This document shows, piece after piece, positions 8,045-15,836 of a DNA stretch of 55,854 nt. Numbering within the stretch: the first letter of the stretch is position 1; every line of letters begins with the position of its first letter. A model generated the notes under the pieces. It did no database searches. It was not told where the DNA came from and saw nothing but the letters and a program-made list of their open reading frames with translations. The position numbers and the translations under genes were made by a program. Origin of the DNA: an uncultured Clostridium sp. (GTDB taxonomy: Bacteria > Bacillota > Clostridia > TANB77 > CAG-508); NCBI GenBank assembly GCA_930989765.1, contig CAKNNA010000006.1, positions 1-55,854 of the forward strand, in the 5' to 3' direction.

Positions 8045-10300
8045 TTACCCACCAAGTTCTTTTTCAGATAATTGTGATAATGCTATTTGTCTATATGTTT
8101 CATTATTTTTTATTAATTCTTCGTGAGTTCCTATTCCTACAATTTTTCCTTCTTCTAAAACAATTATTTTGTCTGCATTTAATATTGTGCTTATTCTTTG
8201 TGCAACTATTATTACTGTTTTGTTTTTAGTTTTCTTTGATAGCTCTTCTCTTAGCTTACTATCTGTTTTAAAGTCTAAAGCTGAAAAACTGTCATCAAAT
8301 ACAAATATTTCTGGGTCTTTTGCTATTGCTCTTGCTATTGATAAACGTTGTTTTTGTCCTCCTGATACATTACCTCCACCTTGAGCAATTGGGCTTTTGT
8401 ATTTTTCTTCTTTTTCATTTATAAATTCTGTTGCTTGTGCTATTTCGGCAGCTTCAATCATACGCTTATCTGACATATTTTCATCTGCATATTTTATATT
8501 TGATTCTATTGTTCCTGAAAATAATATTCCTTTTTGTGGCACAAATCCTATAATATTTCTTAAATCTTTTTGAGATACATCTTTTATATTAACACCATCT
8601 ATACATAGCTCGCCTTCTGTTACATCATAAAATCTAGGTATTAAGTTTACTATTGTAGATTTTCCACTACCTGTACTTCCAATTATTGCTGTCGTTTTTC
8701 CTGGCTCTGCTGTAAAGTTTATATCTTCTAGTATTTCTGTATCTGCATCTGGATATCTAAATGATACATTTTTAAATTCAACTAGCCCTTTTTTAGTTTC
8801 ATCAAATTTCTTTAATTCTTTTTTGTCTTTTATGCTAGGTTCTGTATCTAATACTTCATTAATACGTCTTGCAGATACTGCAGCTCTTGGAAGCATTATT
8901 GAAATCATTGATATCATTAAAAATGCCATTACTATTTGCATTGTGTATTGGATAAATGCCATCATGTCTCCAACTTGCATAATTCCTTGGTCTACATTGT
9001 GTCCTCCTACCCATACTATTAATATTGTAATTGAGTTCATTATAAACATAAGAAGTGGCATCATCATTGACATAGCTCTATTTACAAATATATTTGATTT
9101 CATTAAATCCTTGTTTGCCATATCAAATCTCTTTTCTTCTTTCTTTTCTGTGTTAAATGCTCTTATTACTGGTATACCTGTTAGGATTTCTCTTGATACT
9201 TCATTTAATTTGTCTATTAAGTCTTGTAATTTTTTGAATTTTGGCATTGCTATTGCAAATAGAGTTCCTACTACAAATAAAATGGCAAATATAGCTATAC
9301 CTATTATCCAAGCCATTGAATTATCTGCACTTGTTAATACTTTTACAAATCCACCTATTCCTATTATTGGTGCATATACTACTACTCTAAATAGTAGTGT
9401 AATTAATTGTTGTATTTGTTGTATGTCGTTTGTACTTCTTGTAATTAATGATGCTGTTGAAAATTCAGTTAACTCTGCATTTGAAAATCTTATTACTTTT
9501 TTGAATACTTTTTCTCTTAAAGTTTTTCCAAGTTTTGCTGCAACTCTAGATGATAAAAGCATTATTAGTACTGCTGATACCATACTTATAAGTGCAATTC
9601 CAAGCATTTGAAATCCTGATTTTAAAATATAGTCATTTTGGATTTTATTTGTATCTGCTCCAACATTTGCATAAATTTGTTTTACTTCTGAAATTGCTAC
9701 TTGCTCTTTTATTGAATCTGACATTTGTGATACTTGCTCTGTGAATTGGCTTAAGATTGTTTTTTGCTCTTCTTCATTTAGTCCTTTTAGTATGTCTAAT
9801 AATTTTAGGTTATATATTTCTTGTTTTTGCTCTTCTTTAAGATTTTGAGTTAAGCTTTCCTTTATTTTGTTTGATGTTTCTTCATTAGTTATGGCTGCCA
9901 TTTCCATCATTGGTGTTAACATTTTACTTTCTAAATTTTCCAAAGTTTCATCATCTAATTCTTTTAATATGTAAGCTTCTCCTTCTTTTAGACTTGCTTC
10001 TTTTCCAAGATATTTTGTTTTTACTTGTTCTTGATGTTTGCTTAGATTGCTTCCGACTAATTCATAATCATCTAAAATTTCTTCTGGATTTTCTGCAAAA
10101 AATAAAATTGCATCTAAGTCTTCTTTAGATATGATTTCTGGAACTGCATTTTCTATTCCACCAGATTGAATTCCTTCATTTACTATTTTTGATGTATAGT
10201 CTGGAAGTGCTAAGTCTGCAGCTGCTTGAATACATAGTAATATTACAATAATTATTACTGTAAATATGGAATTTTTAAGATTTTTTAAGACTTTTAACAT
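8045..10300 (-). CDS. ABC exporter subunit A with large extracellular insertion
   Basis: The 751-residue half-exporter pairs with the following gene. After the first membrane helix, residues about 35-225 form a long Glu/Gln/Leu-rich, probably helical segment outside the membrane, before helix 2 (GFQMLGIALISMVSAVLIML). The ATPase domain has IIGSTGSGKSTIVNL, NVSGGQKQRLSIA and Walker B EIFVFDDSFSALD. The catalytic Glu after Walker B is Asp here, while the partner has a normal Glu but a weak signature (ISAGQ), so one of the two ATP sites is degenerate, as in BmrCD and TM287/288. GGGAG precedes the ATG. Substrate unknown; drug or peptide export is plausible. Confidence 0.9.
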   Translation of the reverse strand: MLKVLKNLKNSIFTVIIIVILLCIQAAADLALPDYTSKIVNEGIQSGGIENAVPEIISKEDLDAILFFAENPEEILDDYELVGSNLSKHQEQVKTKYLGKEASLKEGEAYILKELDDETLENLESKMLTPMMEMAAITNEETSNKIKESLTQNLKEEQKQEIYNLKLLDILKGLNEEEQKTILSQFTEQVSQMSDSIKEQVAISEVKQIYANVGADTNKIQNDYILKSGFQMLGIALISMVSAVLIMLLSSRVAAKLGKTLREKVFKKVIRFSNAELTEFSTASLITRSTNDIQQIQQLITLLFRVVVYAPIIGIGGFVKVLTSADNSMAWIIGIAIFAILFVVGTLFAIAMPKFKKLQDLIDKLNEVSREILTGIPVIRAFNTEKKEEKRFDMANKDLMKSNIFVNRAMSMMMPLLMFIMNSITILIVWVGGHNVDQGIMQVGDMMAFIQYTMQIVMAFLMISMISIMLPRAAVSARRINEVLDTEPSIKDKKELKKFDETKKGLVEFKNVSFRYPDADTEILEDINFTAEPGKTTAIIGSTGSGKSTIVNLIPRFYDVTEGELCIDGVNIKDVSQKDLRNIIGFVPQKGILFSGTIESNIKYADENMSDKRMIEAAEIAQATEFINEKEEKYKSPIAQGGGNVSGGQKQRLSIARAIAKDPEIFVFDDSFSALDFKTDSKLREELSKKTKNKTVIIVAQRISTILNADKIIVLEEGKIVGIGTHEELIKNNETYRQIALSQLSEKELGG

Positions 10301-10558
10301 GTTTTTCTCCCTTCTATTGATTTTAAACTATGATTTCAAATTTGTCATTTTATTGGATTTAATATAATATTTTTTGTTTTTAATATAAGTTATATTATGT
10401 AAATTTTTTATTTAATTCCAATTTATATTTCACCTTAAAAATGACACCATATTATATTAGTTTATACAATACAGTGTCATTTTGTCAATCGCATTTTAGT
10501 AAATTTTGTGTAATTTTTTTGTGAACAATAATGCATTTAATAACTAAAAATGAACTTT
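10301..10558. other. Intergenic between lexA and the ABC operon
   Basis: About 258 bases with no gene. It contains the lexA terminator hairpin (10437-10483) and must hold the ABC operon promoter, but I cannot pick a convincing -35/-10 pair. Confidence 0.5.
10437..10483 (-). terminator. Terminator after lexA
   Basis: The arms AAAATGACAC and GTGTCATTTT enclose an A/T-rich loop of about 27 bases. On the minus strand the second arm runs into GTGTCATTTTTAAG. The T-tract is short, so strength is uncertain. Confidence 0.55.
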
Positions 10559-11209
10559 TTACATTTTTCTAAATACCCCTGCTACTTTTCCTAAAATTTC
10601 GCAGTTTGGTACTATTATTGGATCCATTGTGCTATTTTCTGGTTGCAATCTTATGTGGTCTTTTTCTTTATAGAATGTTTTTACTGTTGCTTCATCTTCT
10701 ATTAATGCTACAACTATTTCACCATTTTCTGCAGTATTTTGCCTTTTTACTAGAATGTAGTCTCCATCTAATATTCCTGCTTCTATCATGCTTTCTCCTC
10801 TAACTGTAAGCATAAAACATTCTGAGTTTCCTACAAAATCTATTGGTATTGGAAATGTGTCTGTAACATTTTCTACTGCAAGTATTGGTGCTCCTGCTGT
10901 TATTTTTCCTATTACTGGTACTTCTACTAGCTCTTTTTGAGTATAAAAGTCTTTGCTTGATGTGTTTTTTTCTTCTCCTTGTACTCCTTTTAATAGTCTT
11001 AGTGTTCTTCCTTTTTTGTCTTTTTTCTTGATATATCCTTTTTCTTCTAGTTTTGCAAGATATCCATGTACTGTTGCAGTTGAACTTAAGCCTACTGCTT
11101 GACCTATTTCTCTTACTGATGGTGGGTATCCATCTGTCATTATTTGTTTTTCTATGTATCTTAGTATTTCTTTTTCTCTTTTATTTAAGTCTGTTTTCTT
11201 TTTTGGCAT
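10559..11209 (-). CDS. lexA: LexA SOS repressor
   Basis: LexA represses DNA-damage genes and cleaves itself when RecA filaments form. Residues 1-70 are the winged helix-turn-helix ([19 protein letters not shown]). The S24 protease domain has the Ala105-Gly106 cleavage bond (KITAGAPIL), Ser140 (GESMIEAGI) and Lys177 (EATVKTF). I start at 11209 (216 residues): GGAGTGG precedes it, and the promoter -10 lies so close to the upstream ATG (11239) that the longer form would have almost no leader. Confidence 0.94.
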   Translation of the reverse strand: MPKKKTDLNKREKEILRYIEKQIMTDGYPPSVREIGQAVGLSSTATVHGYLAKLEEKGYIKKKDKKGRTLRLLKGVQGEEKNTSSKDFYTQKELVEVPVIGKITAGAPILAVENVTDTFPIPIDFVGNSECFMLTVRGESMIEAGILDGDYILVKRQNTAENGEIVVALIEDEATVKTFYKEKDHIRLQPENSTMDPIIVPNCEILGKVAGVFRKM

Positions 11210-11239
11210 TTTTACCACTCCATTTCTCATTTTTTTCAT

Positions 11240-11268
11240 ATAATATCATACAAACAAAAAAATGTCAA
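11240..11268 (-). promoter_or_regulatory. lexA promoter with possible weak SOS-like palindrome
   Basis: TTGACA (11268-11263) and TATTAT (11245-11240) are 17 bases apart on the minus strand. The palindrome AAACAAAAGTTT (11267-11278) touches the -35. It resembles the GAAC-N4-GTTC SOS box of Gram-positives with both outer G/C bases lost, so autoregulation is possible but unproven. Confidence 0.65.
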
Positions 11269-11320
11269 ACAAAAGTTTTAATTTTTTTCTAAAAAAATAT
11301 TAGCTAGTAACAAAAATTAT

Positions 11321-11349
11321 TTGCAGATTATTTTCCCTTATGATATAAT
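11321..11349 (+). promoter_or_regulatory. SigA-type promoter of the 11469 gene
   Basis: TTGCAG (11321-11326) and TATAAT (11344-11349) are 17 bases apart on the plus strand. Transcription would begin near 11356, about 110 bases before the first plus-strand gene, and may continue into murT-gatD. Confidence 0.7.
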
Positions 11350-11468
11350 TACCAAAACAAATTAGAAAATTATTTACACATAAATAAACTATCAGTTAGA
11401 TATAAAAAATAAATTATAAAATGTAAAATTTCATAAGTAACAAATCTTCTATAAAGGTAGGAAAATAC

Positions 11469-11996
11469 ATGAAACCATTATTTAAAAATAGAACAAAATA
11501 CACAAAGCAAAATTATAGAAAATATCTAGAGTTTCATCAAAAAAAATTTGGATTTAGATATAAAATATATACTCTTTTTATAATACTACTAATTATTTTA
11601 TGTATAATCTTGCAAATTCAATATAAAAATTATCTTCTTGGTATTTCGTTTATTTTAGCTTGCATAATTTTTTGGCTATGGAGATACTTTCGCCCTAGAT
11701 ACAAAGTTTCAAAAGAATTAAAAAAAGATATTTTAGTAAATGAAAAAGAATTTAGTTTTAAATTTTACGAAAAATTTTTTGAAGTTTGGGACAAACTGTA
11801 TGTAGAAAGAGTAAATTATGGAAAAATATATAGAGTTTATGAAACAGATACATTTTTTTATTTATATTTAGATAAAGAGCATTCTCTCTTACTTGAAAAA
11901 AGTGGTTTTGTAATTGGTAAAGCTACAGATTTTGGTAAATTTATTAGAAAAGTCTCTTGGAGGTCTATGTTTAAACTTCCACAAAGCAGAGCTTAA
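11469..11996 (+). CDS. Membrane protein, YcxB-like C-terminal domain
   Basis: The 175-residue protein has a basic N-terminus, two membrane helices (about residues 33-52 and 55-72) and a cytoplasmic beta-rich domain with YGKIYRVYETDTFFYLYLDK, LLLEKSGFVIG and FGKFIRK. This layout resembles the YcxB-like family, a widespread Firmicute group of unknown function. AGGTAGGAAAATAC precedes the ATG. It is followed 75 bases later by murT on the same strand and may share its transcript. I cannot assign a function. Confidence 0.7.
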   Translation: MKPLFKNRTKYTKQNYRKYLEFHQKKFGFRYKIYTLFIILLIILCIILQIQYKNYLLGISFILACIIFWLWRYFRPRYKVSKELKKDILVNEKEFSFKFYEKFFEVWDKLYVERVNYGKIYRVYETDTFFYLYLDKEHSLLLEKSGFVIGKATDFGKFIRKVSWRSMFKLPQSRA

Positions 11997-12020
11997 TTAT
12001 AAATGTTAATTTTACTAAAA

Positions 12021-12071
12021 AAGGAGGAATATATGATATATTTAATAAATTTAATATATCATAGATAAAAA
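12021..12071 (+). promoter_or_regulatory. Structured leader of murT with 11-codon mini-ORF
   Basis: The only good Shine-Dalgarno (AAGGAGG, 12021-12027) serves an ATG at 12033 whose frame stops after eleven codons (MIYLINLIYHR). The murT ATG follows three bases after that stop and has no Shine-Dalgarno of its own. The arms ATGATATATT and AATATATCAT (12033-12062) form a perfect 10-bp stem that would bring the Shine-Dalgarno close to the murT ATG. Either coupling from the mini-ORF or hairpin bridging could drive murT. Confidence 0.55.
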
Positions 12072-13388
12072 ATGATTAATTATATTACTATAATTTTTAT
12101 AAAAATATTGAATATCTTACTTAATTTAGCAAAAAAAAATGGTGGAAATATACTTGGAAAAATTGCTTTAAAATTTAATAAAAATATATTTAGCTTTTTT
12201 AAGGTAAATTGCCCTGTTATCGCAGTTACTGCAACAAATGGAAAGACATCTACAAATAACTGTATAAAACATACTTTAAGTCAAGCTAAGTTTAAGGTTG
12301 TATGTAATTCAGAGGGAAATAATATGGATACTGGTGTATTATCTACCTTATTAAAAAATTGTACTATAAGTGGAAAGATCAAGGCAGATTTTCTTTGTTT
12401 TGAAGTTGATGAAAGCTATGTTCCAATTATTTTTAAATCATTTAGGTTGGATACACTAATTGTTTTAAACTTTTTTAGAGATCAGTTAGATAGAAATGGT
12501 GAAGTTGAAACTTTAATACTAAAGATTAATGATTTTTTAAAAAATTTTAACGGAAATTTAATTTTAAATAATGATGACCCAAATGTTGCAAGACTTGGAA
12601 GAGCAAATAAGAATAATAAAAAAGTATATTATTTTAGTGCTGAAAAATATAAATATGCAACAGAAACTATGAAAGAAGCTGGAGAAGGAAGATTTTGCCC
12701 ATTTTGCAAGACAAAGCTTGTATATAGCTATTATCAATATTCACACATCGGTAAATTTGAATGTCCTAATTGCAAATATGGTGATAATAGGATTTATAAA
12801 TATGCATATAATATTGATTTAAATAAAAGGTGTTTTGATGTAGATGGCATAACTTATAATATTCCAGAAAGCAATATTTATACAATATATAATCATTTAG
12901 CAGTACTTGCTGTTTGCTCTTTATATAATATTGATACTGAAATTGTTTTAAAATCATTTAAAGATTTCTCTTTAAATAATGGTAGATCTGAAGAAATTTT
13001 AATAAAAAATTGCAAAACTATTATTAATTTGGCAAAAAACCCTACTGGTGCAAATGTTAGTCTTAGAATGTTAAATGAAAATGAGGATTCAAAAGATTTG
13101 CTTTTTGTTTTAAATGATAATTTAGCCGATGGTCAGGATGTTTCTTGGATTTGGGACATTAATTTCAATCAATTAAATAATGTTAATAGAATTATAACTT
13201 CTGGCACCAGAGCATATGATATTGCAATTAGAATAAAAACTGCTGGTTTTGATGAAAATAAGATTTATCCTTTTTTAGGTATTGAGCCTGCTTTATCAAA
13301 ATTATATGAAACATCTAATGTAAAATATGTAATTGCAAATTATACAGCTTTAAATCCTACTAGAACTGCCTTAAAGAAATTTAATTAA
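12072..13388 (+). CDS. murT: Lipid II isoglutaminyl synthase, MurT subunit
   Basis: MurT with GatD amidates the D-Glu of the peptidoglycan stem to D-isoglutamine, acting on lipid II at the inner membrane face. The 438-residue protein has the Mur-ligase ATP loop VTATNGKTSTNN, the central domain with NFFRDQLDRNGEVE, a four-Cys zinc ribbon (CPFCKTKL and CPNCKYG) that is a MurT hallmark, and the C-terminal MurT domain (KNPTGANVSLRML, then DVSWIWDIN). Order murT-gatD on one strand is the norm. The start has an unusual leader. Confidence 0.93.
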   Translation: MINYITIIFIKILNILLNLAKKNGGNILGKIALKFNKNIFSFFKVNCPVIAVTATNGKTSTNNCIKHTLSQAKFKVVCNSEGNNMDTGVLSTLLKNCTISGKIKADFLCFEVDESYVPIIFKSFRLDTLIVLNFFRDQLDRNGEVETLILKINDFLKNFNGNLILNNDDPNVARLGRANKNNKKVYYFSAEKYKYATETMKEAGEGRFCPFCKTKLVYSYYQYSHIGKFECPNCKYGDNRIYKYAYNIDLNKRCFDVDGITYNIPESNIYTIYNHLAVLAVCSLYNIDTEIVLKSFKDFSLNNGRSEEILIKNCKTIINLAKNPTGANVSLRMLNENEDSKDLLFVLNDNLADGQDVSWIWDINFNQLNNVNRIITSGTRAYDIAIRIKTAGFDENKIYPFLGIEPALSKLYETSNVKYVIANYTALNPTRTALKKFN

Positions 13389-13512
13389 TTAATTTAAATA
13401 TTAATTTTATGATTAAATTTAAGTATTAATAAAATGAAAACAAATAGCTAGAAAGTATTTTACCTTTGTTTAAAAAATTAATAGCAGAAACAAGAAAGGA
13501 ATAATAGTAATT

Positions 13513-14262
13513 ATGGAAAATATAAAAATTTTATATCTATATCCAGATATACTCGAACTATATGGTGACTATGGAAATATTCAAGTTTTAAAATATAGAC
13601 TAGAAAAAAGAAACTTTATATGTACAATTGATAGATATTCTATAGGTGATCCTGCTCCAAATTTTCAAGACTATGATATTGTATTTGCTGGTGGTGGAGC
13701 CGATAATGAACAAAGTATTTTGGCAAAAGACTTAATAAAATACAAAGAAAATATTAAACTTGCTGTTAAATCTGGCACATTTTTTCTATTAATCTGTGGT
13801 GCTTACCAACTTTTTGGAAAATACTATAAAGATTCAAATGGTAATATTACACCTGGTCTTGAAATTTTCCCATATTATACTGTGTCAAACTCTGATAAAA
13901 AGAAAAGATGTATTGGAAACATTGTAATAGAAACAACTTTAAATGAAAAAAAGACAAAAGTTATAGGCTTTGAAAATCATGGTGGACAAACATTTGATGT
14001 TTTTTCTCCTTTTGGAACTGTACTATTTGGAAATGGTAATAAATTTGAAGATAAAACTGAAGGCTTTTTCCTTGATAATGTAATTGCTACATATTTACAT
14101 GGACCTTTACTTTCTAAAAACCCTGATGTTGCAGATTATATTATTAAATATTGTCTAGAAAGAAAGTATAATAAAGAAATTGATTTACAAGCATTAGATG
14201 ATGAATTTGAAAATTTGTGTAGAAATCAATTATTAAATAAATTTTTAAAAAATGAACTTTAG
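13513..14262 (+). CDS. gatD: Lipid II isoglutaminyl synthase, glutaminase subunit GatD
   Basis: GatD is a class I glutamine amidotransferase that supplies ammonia to MurT. The 249-residue protein has FAGGGADNEQSI, the nucleophile Cys95 in LLICGAYQLFG, GFENHGGQTFD, and the catalytic His in YLHGPLLSKNPDVADY. AGAAAGGA lies about twelve bases before the ATG. The last codons (GAA CTT TAG) lie inside a 29-bp palindromic repeat, so the natural C-terminus has been replaced or trimmed by the element. Confidence 0.93.
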   Translation: MENIKILYLYPDILELYGDYGNIQVLKYRLEKRNFICTIDRYSIGDPAPNFQDYDIVFAGGGADNEQSILAKDLIKYKENIKLAVKSGTFFLLICGAYQLFGKYYKDSNGNITPGLEIFPYYTVSNSDKKKRCIGNIVIETTLNEKKTKVIGFENHGGQTFDVFSPFGTVLFGNGNKFEDKTEGFFLDNVIATYLHGPLLSKNPDVADYIIKYCLERKYNKEIDLQALDDEFENLCRNQLLNKFLKNEL

Positions 14263-14281
14263 GGACGTTCCTTAAAGTTCA
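14253..14281 (+). repeat. 29-bp palindromic repeat, copy 3 (forward)
   Basis: Identical to copy 1. It overlaps the gatD end and provides its final Glu-Leu and the TAG stop. As a hairpin it may also protect or end the transcript. Confidence 0.85.
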
Positions 14282-14332
14282 TTTTTTAATTGAATGATAC
14301 TTTCATTTAATTCTTATGCAGATAATAGTTTT

Positions 14333-14974
14333 CTAAATAACTTCGACATTGTCTAAAACAATTACTGGAATTTCTTCTATTCCCTTTGTTTTGGCAAACA
14401 TTAGAATCATAAAGCCATCTAATAGGAAGCCATTTTTATCTATAACAATAGGTTTTTTAAGAATTCCATAGGTATTATAAAAATATTTTATAGTTCTCAT
14501 TTTATCCTTTTGATATTTTTCTTTTAAGTCAAAAACTACTGTTATTTCTGTTATTTTCCGTTTGGTTATCCAATTTCCTGGTATTTTATATTTACCATAT
14601 TTTATTTTTTTATTGAATTCTTTTCTGAATTCTTTTCCTTTTCCATGCTTTCTTGCTTCTATATATGACATAAATTGATTTTTAGTCATATTACTTTTTT
14701 CAGTATTGCATTGTTTGCAAGCTGGCACTAAATTATCAGTTATTGTTGGTCCACCAAAATCTTGCGGAAAAATATGGTCAATTGTAATTTTATCTTTTGG
14801 AAATACTTTACCACAATAAAAACATCTTCTACCATATTTTCTAAATGTAATTTCATACATTACTTCTCTTAATGTTGTTCCCCTCCGTATTTTTAGTACT
14901 TTATTTTGTATAAATGCTGCATTTTTAGTAGTGCTACTATCCATATTAAACTTTTTGGGTAATTTTATATACAT
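14333..14974 (-). CDS. HNH endonuclease-like protein with two in-frame CGG codons
   Basis: The 213-residue protein has a zinc-bound HNH domain: CFYCGKVF, then KITIDHIFPQDFGG and CKQCNTEKSN. The C-terminal part (KKPIVIDKNGFLLDGFMILM, then IPVIVLDNVEV) resembles the ParB/sulfiredoxin fold. A strong AAGGAGGG precedes the ATG. It has in-frame CGG codons at 14887-14885 (KIRRGTTL) and 14560-14558 (TKRKITE), and coherent protein continues in frame after both. A +1 shift at the first would stop within a few codons. It looks like a recently acquired accessory gene that does not follow the CGG avoidance of its neighbours. DNA target unknown. Confidence 0.78.
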   Translation of the reverse strand: MYIKLPKKFNMDSSTTKNAAFIQNKVLKIRRGTTLREVMYEITFRKYGRRCFYCGKVFPKDKITIDHIFPQDFGGPTITDNLVPACKQCNTEKSNMTKNQFMSYIEARKHGKGKEFRKEFNKKIKYGKYKIPGNWITKRKITEITVVFDLKEKYQKDKMRTIKYFYNTYGILKKPIVIDKNGFLLDGFMILMFAKTKGIEEIPVIVLDNVEVI

Positions 14975-15094
14975 AATTTCCCTCCTTAAATTTTTATCAC
15001 TTTCAATATATCATAATTATATAATAAAATCAATACAAAAATATATTTATGTAAATTTTCCGATTAATTATGTTTTGCCTGTCGCACTAAAAAA

Positions 15095-15119
15095 CCAAAA
15101 TAGTAATAATCTATTTTGG
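15095..15119 (-). terminator. Terminator after nrdG
   Basis: CCAAAATAG and CTATTTTGG form a perfect 9-bp stem with a 7-base loop, followed on the minus strand by TTTTTT. A good intrinsic terminator for nrdDG. Confidence 0.85.
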
Positions 15120-15158
15120 TTTGCTAACTTTTTATAATTTTGCTTAATTTCTATTATA

Positions 15159-15680
15159 TTATAAATTAATCTCTACAGGATGATTTTCTTTAATGCTTTC
15201 TTTTACATCTAAAATCCTTTGGTTTGAAGATCCTCTAAACCTTAATTTTAAATCTTTTTTATCTTCTTCAAATTTTCCATCAACCACAACATCAATATAT
15301 TTTAATAATTCTTTTGTTGTTTCATTTTCTTTTGCCATTTTTCCTACAACATCTTTTTCAAAATCAAAACCAGTATAACACCAAATATTTTTATCTGGAA
15401 ATTTTTCTTTTACTTTTTTTACAAGTGGCAAAAGTCCTTCTTGATTTTGCTTTTCTAAAGGCTCTCCTCCTAAAAGTGAAAGTCCAGAAATATAGTCATG
15501 ATCTAAATAATTTATAACTTCATCAACTTGCTTGTCTGTAAATTTATTTCCATAATTAAAATCCCATGCACATTGATTAAAACAACCTTTACAATGATGA
15601 TTACATCCACTTACAAAAACAGATACTCTAACCCCTTCTCCATTTGCTACATCTACTCTTTTTATATCTGCATAATTCAT
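15159..15680 (-). CDS. nrdG: Anaerobic ribonucleotide reductase activase
   Basis: NrdG is a radical SAM enzyme that installs the glycyl radical on NrdD. The 173-residue protein has the CNHHCKGC 4Fe-4S motif near residue 30, then FNQCAWDFNYG, and the SAM-binding GLSLLGGEPL. Length and motifs are normal. GGGGGAG precedes the ATG. It follows nrdD at 156 bases; the gap holds two opposed palindromic repeats. Confidence 0.95.
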   Translation of the reverse strand: MNYADIKRVDVANGEGVRVSVFVSGCNHHCKGCFNQCAWDFNYGNKFTDKQVDEVINYLDHDYISGLSLLGGEPLEKQNQEGLLPLVKKVKEKFPDKNIWCYTGFDFEKDVVGKMAKENETTKELLKYIDVVVDGKFEEDKKDLKLRFRGSSNQRILDVKESIKENHPVEINL

Positions 15681-15735
15681 TTTCTACTCCCCCTTTGCAG
15701 AAATTTGCTTGCTGTTTAACAGTTATAAAAGGCTG

Positions 15736-15764
15736 TGAACTTTAGGGACGTTCCTTAAAGTTCA
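15736..15764 (+). repeat. 29-bp palindromic repeat, copy 4 (forward)
   Basis: Same sequence as copy 1, in the nrdG-nrdD gap, facing copy 5 at a distance of 41 bases. Confidence 0.85.
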
Positions 15765-15805
15765 CTCCTTTCAATCTTAAATTTTCATCTCTAATTTTTT
15801 CTCTT

Positions 15806-15834
15806 TGAACTTTAAGGAACGTCCCTAAAGTTCA
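15806..15834 (-). repeat. 29-bp palindromic repeat, copy 5 (reverse)
   Basis: Reverse complement of copy 4. In gene orientation it starts two bases after the nrdD stop, the same placement as at ffh. Confidence 0.85.
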
Positions 15835-15836
15835 TT

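Noticed and set aside
11263..11278. SOS box at lexA
   Set aside because: Only AAAC-AAAA-GTTT is present, lacking the outer G and C of the Gram-positive box; too weak to call.
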